NCBI RefSeq assembly: GCF_000313135.1
Contig: NW_004457618.1
Location: 134,763-146,942 of the forward strand
Direction of reading: 5' to 3'
From: Acanthamoeba castellanii str. Neff
Taxonomy: Eukaryota; Discosea; Longamoebia; Acanthamoebidae
DNA: 12,180 bases
The position numbers were made by a program, and so were the translations under genes. Below the pieces are notes generated by a model. It worked only from the letters and a program-made list of their open reading frames with translations, was not told the DNA's origin and did not search any database. Numbering within the stretch: the stretch's first letter is position 1; every line of letters starts with the position of its first letter. Positions 1-8,250 of this stretch are shown here, piece after piece.

Positions 1-1687
1 GGCTCCGCCCGGTATCTCCTCCCCCGCAACCTTTTTACACCTGGGGTGCGGTAGATTGTTGACATTCCTCATCAAATTACGCCACACGTTCCGCGTGCGC
101 TCAGGCTTACATTGAACGGCCAAGTCCTGGTGGACACGTTCGCCAACCCCAATTCAACCAGGAACGTTCCATTCACGTTCGCGGTACCGTATTGCAAAGC
201 CCTACCCTAGCTTCAGTAGCTGCGCTGCTCACTCGCACTCTCTGCAATGCTGGAGCCAGGCGGGTGCCAAGTATGCCGTTGTGTTGGAGTTTGTGCGCCC
301 CAACGAGGGTTCGTACATGTGCCTTCAGTGGAGCCTCATCGGCGGCACTCAAGTCGGCCAGAATCTCGCCGTCAAGGCCGCCGCCGCTGCCGACATCATC
401 ATCGCAGTTGTGGGCGAGGACACTCGCACCTGTGGCGAGGTACATTCATGACTTCCATCGAGTGTGCGTGTGCGTGTGCGTGTGCGTGTGCGTGTGCGTG
501 TGCGTGTGCGTGTGCGTGTGCGTGTGCGTGTGCGTGTGCGTGTGCGTGTGCGTGTGCGCTAACGTTGAGCATGGCCACACACTATCTGCCCCTAGACGTT
601 TGACAGGCCGACGCTGGACCTGCCCGGCTCGCAGCAGGAGCTGCTCGAGGCCATACGCGCGGCCGCGCCCAACAAGCCCTTCATAGCCGTCCTTCTGCAC
701 GGGCGGCCCCTGAGCGTGAATTGGCTGAACGACAACGCCGACGCCATCATCACCGGGTTCTACCCCGGGCAGGCCCAGGGCCAGGCGATCGCCGACGTGC
801 TGTTTGGCGACTACAACCCTGCGGGCCGCATCCCGGTCACCTTCCCGCAGAGCTCGGGCCAGCTGCCAATGTTCTACAACTACAAGCCCAGCGCGCGTAA
901 GAACCAGACAGCCATTTACGCCGATGGCACCAGCAGGTACGCGTCAATCCCTCCACACACGCACGCGTGTGGCAGCCCAAGCCCAGACCGCGCTAAATCG
1001 GTCACTCCTAAACTTGTCCAGCACTCCGCTGTATCACTTCGGGCACGGGCTGTCGTATACCCAGTTTGCCTGTACGTAGAAAAGAGTGGCCTGCTACCTC
1101 GCGCGCGCGCGCACACACACACACACAAAGAGAGAGAGAGAGAGCAGGCGCACACAGTGTGCTGACGGGCCATCACACCGCGCAGATAGCAACCTGGCGA
1201 TCTCGCCCATCGTGATTCTGCCCAGCACTGTGATGACCATCACGCTGAACGTGGAAAATGTGGGCAAGATGGCCGGCGAGGAGGTATTTCCCTCCCACCC
1301 TCTGGGTCACCCCCAATCATTAGAGCGTAGGGACAAAGGCTGACGTGGTGGGTCTATGGTTGGCGTAACAGGTGGTGCAGATGTATGTGCGGGATGAGGT
1401 GAGCAGCGTCACCACGCCTCTTCGATCGCTCAAGGGTTTCCAGCGCGTCGGCCTGCAGCCCGGCCAGTCGACGACGGTCACCTTCAGCCTCGACGTCACC
1501 AAGGACTTGGTCATCTACAACAGGTACCACACCACAGCTGTTCGCTGGCTGGCCGGCTGCTCTTCTAATACCATGAGCGCACGGCAGGCAATTCAAATGG
1601 GTGGTGGAGCCGGGCCAGTTCACGGTGATGGTGGGCTCATCAAGCAACGACATCCGGCTGACGACCACGTTTCCGGTCCTGTTTTGA
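1..1687 (+). CDS. Glycoside hydrolase family 3 (beta-glucosidase/xylosidase type) with PA14 insert, 3' part
   Basis: Predicted to remove terminal sugars from beta-glucosides or related oligosaccharides; probably secreted or lysosomal, but the N-terminus is off the window. Exons: 1-50, 105-183, 260-439, 596-936, 1022-1071, 1186-1283, 1372-1523, 1588-1687; phases agree and leave 349 visible residues and a TGA stop. Residues about 15-78 read as PA14 (GVRLTLNGQVLVDTF, then AGAKYAVVLEF). Residues about 80-233 are the rest of the GH3 C-terminal domain: DIIIAVVGEDTRTCGE, FDRPTLDLPGSQQELL, then PLYHFGHGLSYTQFA, a hallmark near the end of that domain. Residues about 233-349 match the GH3-associated fibronectin-III-like domain (VQMYVRDEVSS, LKGFQRVGLQPGQS). 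The N-terminal catalytic barrel with the nucleophile Asp is not in the window. A PA14 insert inside the GH3 C-terminal domain is known in some yeast and bacterial beta-glucosidases. The first exon (1-50) is the least certain. Exact substrate cannot be read. Confidence 0.9.
462..557. repeat. Hexanucleotide microsatellite (GTGTGC)16
   Basis: Sixteen uninterrupted copies of GTGTGC lie in the 156-nt GH3 intron 440-595 and make up more than half of it. Alternating purine-pyrimidine DNA of this kind can adopt Z-DNA. The long open frames across it are low-complexity artefacts, not genes. Confidence 0.97.
1101..1144. repeat. Compound dinucleotide repeat (GC)n(AC)n(AG)n
   Basis: Three dinucleotide tracts run into each other: GC, then AC, then AG after a short AAAG junction. 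They lie inside the GH3 intron 1072-1185, whose acceptor is at 1184-1185. Non-coding. Confidence 0.95.
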
Positions 1688-1790
1688 TCGAGCCATGCCA
1701 GTCGACCAGAGCGCCATTCTCACTCACCAACGTGATATCACGTTTTCATCATTTCACAACACATCAATATTCATTAACACCTAATGTCCT
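1688..1790. other. Convergent 3' spacer between GH3 and F-box/Ras-like genes
   Basis: Only 103 bp separate the two stop codons (TGA at 1685-1687 on + and TGA at 1793-1791 on -). The stretch is AT-richer than its flanks. No AATAAA is present on either strand, so the poly(A) sites may use variant signals or lie inside the neighbouring gene. Confidence 0.7.
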
Positions 1791-3411
1791 TCATTTCGGT
1801 TTTTTGTTGCGTGCCTTGTGGAGGATGACACCTCGGGCGTACATCTCGCCGACGAGCAGTCGGAAGGCCTCCTCCACGCCCGTCCCCTTCTTCGCGCTTG
1901 TCCACGCGAACGGAATTCCCTCCTCCATTGCGAAGGCCTGCGTTCGTGTGTGTTGCGTGTGGTGTGTGTGTGGAATGTTGAGTTTGGCGAGAGTGACGAT
2001 TTTATGAGATGAACTGAGATGCGTACCTTTGGGAGCTCTCGTGGAACTGCTCGCTTCTTCCGCTTGTCCCACTTGGTGCCGACCAGCATGCGACCCAGCA
2101 CCCGGTCGTACGTGTACCGTTTGATCTTCACCAGAGATGAGCACCGGAGGGGCGCACCACACACAAACGTGACTAGTCGGTGATGTACCTCCTGCACCAG
2201 GGCCTTGGCACTGTCGAAGGAGCGTTCGGCGGTGGCGTCGAAGCAAACGATCACCGCGTCGCAATCACGAAAGGGGCTCGACCCGACCGTCTTGAAGCCG
2301 GTGATCGGATTCTCCCACTGCCACGGTGGTCGCGCCCATCAGAGCTACTACCAGAACAGCACATAAAAAAAGAAAGAAAAACAGAAAAGAAAAGAAAGGA
2401 GTACCACTTGCAAGCTGAGTATGTCGCCCTTCCATCCCACGACCCTGTATTCCTATTGCGCATGTCTGGGTGTCAGAACGGCGGCGGCGGCGGCGGCTGC
2501 AGCAGCGAACAGGTGAAGCGGGCTCGGTACGAAGTCGGGGTGCTCTTCGTAGGGTGGCGCATGGCGTCGGTCCTGTCACCCGCAGCACAAGCAATGCACA
2601 CATCAGATGAACACACGTCAGATCGCACTCTGCTCTCTGTTCTCTGGCCACCCTAGGGTGGAGCTCTGTGTGCGTACGCAAAATCTGTGCAGAAGCGAAC
2701 TCTACACAGCACGGCGCATGCGCGCACGGAGAGTGTGAGATCGCTACGATGATAGATAAGCGTAGCGTAGCGTAGTGTACCTTGCCCACCCGCCAGTCGC
2801 CAGCCACCACGACCTTCAAGCTGTAGTCGTGCTGTGGGGCCTGGTGCTTGCGCATGGCCCGCGCCAGCTCCTTTCGCGCGGCGCGGTGGGCGGGACTTGA
2901 GCTCCATTCCCGGGCCGAGGTGTGGGCCAGGCGCTGCCTGTAGTACTGATGGTGGTGGTGGTGGGTACCATGGACGAGACCCGGATACTCCCACTCCAGG
3001 CCCACGGCGACCCACTCGCGCCAGGCCTTCATCAGCGGCGCGCTGCCGGCGTGATTGCTCTTTGCCTTGCCGCGGGCCGAGCGATAGTGCGCTGCCCATA
3101 CACTGCACTTGCGCCAACGATGAGTGGTGCTACAATGCGGTACGTGTGGTGGTTGACAGGACTAGGTACGTGTCGTGGCTGGTCAGTGAACGGAGCCGCT
3201 GGCAGGTGGCGCCCAGGCGCAGGAGGGCTACCGGCGGGAGGAGGGGGAGGAGCGCCGACAGCAGGAGGGCGTCGGTGAGTGCCAACAGGCCGCAGGTGGC
3301 CTGTTCGCTTTGGCCACTCACAAACGTTGCACTCCCCAGAACGGACTTCACAGCCCCCTTGCTGCCCTTCTTTCTCCGGGCCACGTCCACTCCCTCTGCC
3401 GTGCAATTCAT
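1791..3411 (-). CDS. F-box protein fused to a Ras/Rab-like GTPase domain
   Basis: About 350 aa from eight exons (minus strand): 3411-3170, 3102-2781, 2701-2678, 2572-2531, 2452-2405, 2317-2189, 2125-2027, 1937-1791. Residues about 43-90 form an F-box (LTDALLLSALLPLLPP, then RLGATCQRLRSL and HDTVWAAHY), which normally binds Skp1 in SCF ubiquitin ligases. A linker with a His5 run follows. From about residue 174 comes a small GTPase fold: P-loop GDWRVGK+SSLLHRF, DFEYRVVGWKGDILSLQV in place of the beta2-beta3 hairpin, CDAVIVCFDAT, G4 as TKWD (residues 286-289) and G5 as TSAK (315-318). The switch I Thr region reads EEHPDF instead of TIGVDF. The switch II DTAGQ is replaced by ENPITG, so catalysis is doubtful. 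The end (HKARNKKPK) has no prenylation cysteine. Start chosen as the first ATG. The microexon and the two short exons after it rest on splice borders, phase and family alignment only. A role as a nucleotide-sensing or pseudo-GTPase SCF adaptor is inference. Confidence 0.82.
2678..2701 (-). other. 24-nt microexon completing the P-loop
   Basis: On the minus strand this segment is flanked by AG (2703-2702) and the donor GTACGC (from 2677). It is in phase 0 on both sides and encodes SSLLHRFC. Joined to GDWRVGK from the upstream exon, it gives the canonical GxxxxGK[ST] and the Rab-like SSLL.RF helix start. Without it the GTPase domain would lack the P-loop Ser and about eight residues. Confidence 0.75.
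2945..2963. repeat. GGT/ACC trinucleotide run (His-rich stretch)
   Basis: A short GGT/CAC triplet run lies inside the second exon of the F-box/Ras-like gene and encodes a run of five His on the minus strand, between the F-box and the GTPase domain. It is the only simple repeat of note in this gene that is coding. Confidence 0.75.
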
Positions 3412-3695
3412 CTTGATTCCAAAGATGAAGGCGTTGCCTCTCGGCGTTTTTGCAGGACATACTTTGCATTCTTTTAAGTTTAAGTAAAGTTCATTGTTAT
3501 TTTATGATGTTCAATGAAATCTCGGAGGCGAGTCTTCCAGTTCGCCCAATCGCTGTGCGGGCTCGTGCTTTCCCAAAGAAGGGAGGTTTCTACCAGGCAA
3601 CGACATGGTTACTTAGCGTGCTCCAGGTGGGAGTAACGACCACTACACTATTGCACCCACTTGAACGTGAGAACGTTCGCGAATCTAAGGACAAG
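3412..3695. promoter_or_regulatory. Divergent upstream region for the F-box/Ras-like and LRR-phosphatase genes
   Basis: 284 bp separate the two start codons, so both promoters and 5' UTRs must fit here. The centre (about 3470-3510) is AT-rich. No clear TATA box is seen. The + frame is open upstream of the LRR gene from an ATG at 3450, but that stretch carries no recognisable domain and is treated as 5' UTR. Confidence 0.55.
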
Positions 3696-5972
3696 ATGAG
3701 CAAGCGCAGGCCGGAGGCGGTCGCGCTGCTGGAGGCGAACACACGAGAACGGGACCCCACGCTCTCGCTGGCCAAGTGTCAGCTGACGGCGGTGCCCCTG
3801 GACGTTCTTCGTCTTGCTCACGACCTGCACGCGCTCGACCTGTCGGCCAACAAGCTGCGACGGCTTGCCTTTGCAGAGGAGGATTTGCTGATGGCATCTT
3901 CGGCCGACGGGCCGGAGGCGAAGGACCAGAAGATAGACGAAGAACGGATGAAGAGGGTGGTAGGAGCCATACGCGAGTTGAATCTCTCGCTCAACAAGCT
4001 GCAGGGTAAAGATTCCGAGTCCATCTCTCATCTCCGCTACTGGACCGGTCTTCTTCGGCTCGACCTTTCAGGCAACGGCCTTCAACATCTGTACGTAGCC
4101 AGCTCTCAATCTCGCCGAAATTGAACGACGCAGATTGAGGAAATTTGATGCAAGTTGTGCATCCTTTGTGGGGCCTGCTCCCTCATCGATCTTCGTACGT
4201 GTTCAACAGGCCGGCAGACTTTTGGGGCGTGCTTCCGGCTGGGCTCGCCGAGCTCAAGCTGTCGTACAATTGCCTTTCCGAGCTGCCCGCCCCGCCTCAC
4301 AGGGACGACGACAACAGCACGACTGCGGCAGCCGATGGCGACCGCGCACCGACGCTGCTGTTGCCGCCTTCCTCCCTCTCCACGCTGCACATCGACTGCA
4401 ACGGACTGAAGAGTCTGCCGGCGACGCTGCCGCTGCACTGCCCGAACCTCACACAGCTCTTCTGCAGCGACAACGCGCTGAAGGCCATCCCGGCCTCGTT
4501 CGTTGCCTTTCGCAGCCTGACGCACCTCGACCTGTCGGGCAACCGCATCTCTGTGCTCCCCGCCGAACCCCACTTCTACGCCAACCTCGCGAGCAGCCTC
4601 GTCCACATGAACCTCAAGGACAACGCGCTCACCTCGCTGCCGCCCGCTCTGTCGGTGCTGACGTCGCTCGAAGTGCTGGACCTGCGGAAGAATCGGATCG
4701 ACGATGTTCTCACGGAGACGCTGGAGATCCCATCACTGTGCGTGCTTGATCTATCGTGCAACAAGCTCAAGCAGATCGGACTCTCAGGTACGGCAATCCA
4801 ATCTTCCTTCTGGTTCTCTGAGAGCATGGCCATGACGCTGACTTTCTCATAGAACGATTGACGCGGCTCGAAACGCTCCGATTAGAGCACAATCAGTTGC
4901 TGAGCTTGCCTTCATCTATGTACGCAGAGCCTATGCCCTTTGGTCATCTTAAGCGTGTCTCACACAGCTCGTGTACGTGGTACAGCGGCTCCTTCACTTC
5001 GCTACTGCGGCTCTACGCACACGACAACAAGATGGAGCGGTTACCCGATGAAATCGTCAATCTTACACAGTTGCAGGTGCGTGAGTGAACGCATTCCACA
5101 TGTCGCTTCACCCCATACGGGGCCTCGATACGATGCTCATCCGCCTCATGTGGAGCACACACAGGAACTTGACGTGGGCCGAAACAAGTTGGTTGATGTA
5201 CCCCAGGCGCTGGACGATATGAAGCGACTACCCACCCTGCAGTATTACAGGTACATGCGTGCCCTTTCGTGTTGAGTCGGCCAACAAACACTTACCCAGC
5301 CGCCATCAGGAAATCGCTCCCTGATGAAGTCATTCCCGGCCTCTACATCGGTGGCACTGAGAGCGCTGCCCACTTGCCGGCACTGCTCCACCGAAAGATC
5401 AAAGTCATCGTGCAGTTGGTCGTGGAGAGCGAGCAACACTTCCCGGACCAGTTTGACTATCTCACCTACAGGATATCGGACCACCCCACATCGGTACGCA
5501 CAGCACCTCGAATTCCTGCGTCTTTGGTCGCGCTAACCTGATAGTCTGTTGATCAACAGGACCTCTCTCGATACTTCGCGACCTGCAATGAACGAATCGC
5601 TGAAGCGCTGGCAGAGGGAAGAGGAGCGCTTGTACATTGGTAGCGTTCCCTATGGTCTTTCCCCAATGTCAAGAGTTGCTGTTGCGCCTCGCTCACTCTT
5701 CCTCTTCGCCTGTGCAGTGTGGCGGGCATTTCGCGAAGCGCGACGATCGTTACAGCATTTTTGATGCATCACTTGAAGATTTCTTGTGACAGCGCCATGG
5801 ACATGCTTCGCAACGCCCGTCCAGCCATCTACCCCAACCCTGGTACGCGTTTTATCACTGGCATGGCCCTGTGCTCTGATGCAGACTCACCATTTTGTGA
5901 AATGCAGGCTTCTTGGTTCAGTTGCGAGAGTACGAGAAGGAGCTGTTCCGCTCTCTTGTGTATGACGCATGA
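3696..5972 (+). CDS. Leucine-rich-repeat dual-specificity protein phosphatase (LRR-DUSP)
   Basis: About 556 aa from nine exons: 3696-4090, 4210-4787, 4853-4919, 4986-5076, 5165-5250, 5310-5493, 5560-5639, 5718-5842, 5908-5972; all phases join. Residues about 20-405 hold roughly a dozen LRRs of the LxxLxLSxNxLxxLP type (for example LTHLDLSGNRISVLP, LEVLDLRKNRIDDV). Residues about 410-556 are a DUSP domain: VIPGLYIGG at its start, DLSRYFATCNERI before the active site, then HCVAGISRSAT, the HCxxGxxRS loop with Cys at about residue 494, and NPGFLVQLREYEKEL at the end. It should dephosphorylate Tyr and Ser/Thr, typically on MAP kinases, with the LRRs recruiting partners. LRR-MAPK-phosphatases of similar build are known in Dictyostelium. 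The acceptor at 4985 was preferred over 4967 because it restores the repeat SSIGSFTSLLRLY. In-frame ATGs upstream (3450 and near 3505) could extend the N-terminus. Confidence 0.93.
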
Positions 5973-6035
5973 TGAGCCCACAAAAGTGTCTTGTGACTCT
6001 GCCAGACCTCCAACCCCATTGCTGTGTGGAAACAA

Positions 6036-6041
6036 AATAAA
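6036..6041 (+). terminator. AATAAA poly(A) signal of the LRR-DUSP gene
   Basis: A perfect AATAAA lies 63 bp after the phosphatase stop codon and just before the end of the convergent gene, so the cleavage site probably falls near or inside the last codons of that gene. Confidence 0.75.
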
Positions 6042-6059
6042 AGTTGAACTGTACAAACA

Positions 6060-7004
6060 CTACATGTTTATTGAAGATGCTTCTGTTGGGTTCTTATTCA
6101 CACATCCAGCTCCGAACTTGTCCCTCCTCTGGCCAAGATTGTCGCCAGCAAGGACGTCGAAGGTTTCGTTGTAGATGATGCTGAGGATGTGGAGCTCAGC
6201 ATGGCCCATCCCACCAACAGTGGCATCGGTTGCTGGAAACGCTCCAGCCGGGGGTACGGCTCCGACAGCCAGGGGAGCAGCTGCTACTGCAGCTGCCACG
6301 GCTAGTGATGCAGGGCCTCCAGCTGGGAGGGCAGGCATGCCTGGCAAACCTGCCCCATTGCCAGCTTGAACCTACGCCACAGCAAGTTAACACATAACAA
6401 CGCAGTGGAAGACTGAAGAAGGGAATCAAACCTTCAAAAGGCAGCGACATGGGCTGGGCACCCCATGGGCTTGGTGGATGGTCCGCTGGCGCTTGTTGTA
6501 GGAGCGGATTCGAATGTTGTCGACGCGCGCAGCAACGGGGGCCATGGCTGCTGCTACAGCCCCGGGCACGACGGCTGCCACAGCCCCGGGCAGGGCTGCG
6601 ATCGCAGCAGCAATCCCCGCGAAGTCTGCCATCGTGGGAACCATTACAGGAGCTGTGAAGAGCGGTTGCTGGCCTCTCGCCATCGCGTCGAATTGGTCAT
6701 CGACCCCAGCTGATTTCAGCAGCTCCCGAAGGAGATCATCCAGGGATCGCTTGTTCTGTAATTGAAACAAATTTTGAGATGCTGCTACGCGGAAACAGTA
6801 AACAGGCACAAAGGCTCATTCACGTACCCCAGGTACTTCCAGTATGTCTGCTGTCGGTGGTAACGCCAGGCCGGTGGCATCGATGGGAGATGTAGGATCC
6901 TCCAGCTCCAGCTCGTCCTCCCTGCCCACTTCCTCCCCCTCGTCCTCTGAGGATTCAGTCTCGGGCCTCTTCCGCTTGCTGCTTCCCTTCTTTTCCTGAG
7001 ACAT
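6060..7004 (-). CDS. Ala/Pro-rich, probably nuclear protein of unknown function
   Basis: About 270 aa from three exons on the minus strand: 7004-6828, 6755-6432, 6371-6060, all joined in phase 0. The N-terminus is a basic cluster (KKGSSKRKRP) followed by an acidic Ser/Glu stretch (ETESSEDEGEE), as in many nuclear proteins with a monopartite NLS and casein kinase 2 sites. The middle contains SLDDLLRELLKSAGVDD, which looks helical, then alanine-rich segments. After that come ARVDNIRIRSYNKRQ and, near the end, GAFPATDATVGGMGHAEL and ...DNLGQRRDKF. The last pattern (a basic Asn-rich strand, FPAT, a helix, then a basic RR.KF element) resembles small uncharacterised proteins I recall from fungi, but I cannot confirm that. 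No signal peptide or membrane segment is seen. The second intron has a weaker donor (GTTTGA), so that border is less sure than the first. Confidence 0.78.
6067..6072 (-). terminator. AATAAA overlapping the last codons of the Ala/Pro-rich gene
   Basis: Read on the minus strand, AATAAA spans the codons TCA-ATA-AAC just before ATG-TAG. It is the only perfect signal near this 3' end, which implies a very short 3' UTR if used. It could also be chance. Confidence 0.5.
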
Positions 7005-7454
7005 CGTGCGGCTTTTGAACGAGTTTGATTGTGAATCGGACTACACCGAGATCAGCGCAAACTCACGAGCGTTCTCCTTTCGCGCGTTCTCCTTTCCCGC
7101 GCTCGTTGGCCTGCTCAGAATTCCGAGCATTGCGGATGCCTCCAAAATAAAACAAATAAAACAGCGCAAGGTGCCAATCCAGCGAACAGATACGTAGACC
7201 TCTGTCGCTACGAGCCCTGCCTCGCGCTGTTTGATTATGGCGCGGGCGGGGCGGACCCGCCGCAGTGCCGCTAGACGCGAAACGCGGCGTACACGACCTA
7301 TCCTCACAAAACGACAATTTGTAGCTCTGGCCGTCGAGGGGAAAAAGGAAATGCCGTTTCTTGCGCAGTTGGAATCTCATCGACAACAATAATCAGAAAC
7401 AGATCAACAAACATCATTCACCACATCAGCAGCGAGCAAGAAGCTGAACAAAAA
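7005..7454. promoter_or_regulatory. Divergent upstream region between the nuclear-type and saposin genes
   Basis: 450 bp shared by two divergent starts. The left part carries the tandem TTTCGCGC/TTTCCCGC motifs, the middle an A-rich run (about 7144-7163), and 7228-7265 is GC-rich with GCGGGCGGGGCGG (Sp1-like GC box). The last 70 bp before the saposin ATG are A/C-rich, as expected of a 5' UTR. No ORF with recognisable content. Confidence 0.55.
7069..7100. promoter_or_regulatory. Tandem E2F-like sites in a 15-bp direct repeat
   Basis: The 13-mer GCGTTCTCCTTTC occurs at 7069-7081 and again at 7084-7096. Each copy leads into TTTCGCGC (7078-7085) or TTTCCCGC (7093-7100), both matching the E2F/DP consensus TTTSSCGC. 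They lie 65-100 bp upstream of the start codon of the nuclear-type minus-strand gene. Function is inferred from the motif only. Confidence 0.5.
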
Positions 7455-8250
7455 ATGGCCAAGCTTGCGTACGGATTGCTGATGATTATCCTCGCGATTT
7501 GCTGCACCACCGCGTGGGCGAAGCAGGAGGGCAAGATGCAAGGGGGCGCATACTCGCCTTGCGATATGTGTCGCTTCTTGGTGGGCTACGTGGAGGACTT
7601 GGTGGGCCAGAAGCAGTCAGTGGCCGACATCGTAACCGTGTGCAGCGCCATGTGCGGTCTGGCACCGCGCGAGATGGCTGCCGCCTGCAGGGGCTTCGTC
7701 TCTTCCTACGTGCCCTTCCTCGTCCAGTACCTCATCGACACCGAGAACCCAGGTACTGCAGCTCACCATCTGAGGATCTTGCCCGAATGATGCGCAGAAT
7801 TCAACCACACTTCGCCACAATCATCTGACAAGGTGCTTTGGCTTGTGCAGCTGCCGCCTGCTCGTCTGTTGGCGTGTGTCCTGTGGATGACGTCGTCGCG
7901 TCAGGCGACGCCGCCGTGCTCTACATTCCCCGTTCGGCCGCGACTGACGAGTGCACGCTCTGCGAGACGGTGACCGGCTTCGTGCAGGGCTACCTCTACG
8001 CCAACCACACCGAGCAGGAGATCCAGGAGGGACTCGACGCCCTATGCTCCCTCCTCCCCGACTCGCAGCAGTGCACCACCATGGTGGACCAGTATCTCGC
8101 CGCCATCTACATGTTCCTCAGGTTCGTGACGAAACGACACCCACAGCTCTTACCTTCCTCTCTGACCTGTTGTGGTGTGTTGTGGTGCCCAGGTCGTACG
8201 CCAACCCGCACCTCGTGTGCGCAGAGATCAAGCTCTGCAGTCAGAAGTGA
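7455..8250 (+). CDS. Secreted protein with two saposin B-type domains
   Basis: 208 aa from three exons: 7455-7752, 7851-8121, 8193-8250. Residues 1-22 are a signal peptide (GLLMIILAICCTTAWA core). Domain 1 starts at CDMCRFLVGYVEDLV and carries the VTVC, AAC and ACSSVGVC cysteines. Domain 2 runs from CTLCETVTGFVQGYL through ALCSLL, QQC and VCAEIKLC to the end. Both keep the six-cysteine saposin pattern (CxxC ... C ... C ... CxxxxxC), which makes three disulfides around a helical bundle. NHT in domain 2 is a possible N-glycosylation site. Saposin-like proteins bind or perturb lipids: they help lysosomal lipid hydrolases or, in amoebae, some insert into bacterial membranes. Sequence alone does not tell which applies here. 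The A-rich context AACAAAAAATGG supports the start. Confidence 0.93.

Noticed and set aside
462..557. CRISPR-like array
   Set aside because: The repeat is a perfect 6-mer with no spacers in a eukaryotic intron.
192..700. Long open frames on both strands across the GTGTGC repeat, giving Val/Cys-rich, Ala/Cys-rich or His/Thr-rich proteins
   Set aside because: A hexamer repeat has no stop codons in most frames. The segment is the GH3 intron 440-595, and the flanking open parts are the GH3 exons in other frames.
2265..2660. Long minus-strand frame continuing past GDWRVGK through 2780-2265 (Arg/Cys-rich)
   Set aside because: It carries no family signal after the P-loop. The GTACAC donor at 2780 and the in-phase exons in other frames restore a GTPase domain.
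2940..2975. Short intron in the His-run of the F-box/Ras-like gene (GTACCC to TACTACAG, about 31 nt)
   Set aside because: It is too short for normal splicing, and removal would shift the frame and lose the P-loop. Read through, the frame is open and leads to the GTPase domain.
3450..3695. Upstream extension of the LRR-phosphatase from ATG 3450
   Set aside because: The frame is open, but the residues show no domain and the sequence is AT-rich divergent promoter. Kept as a possible alternative start only.
4920..4985. Acceptor at 4967 for the LRR gene
   Set aside because: It is in phase but adds six residues (SCTWYS) that break the repeat. The acceptor at 4985 gives a clean LRR, SSIGSFTSLLRLY.
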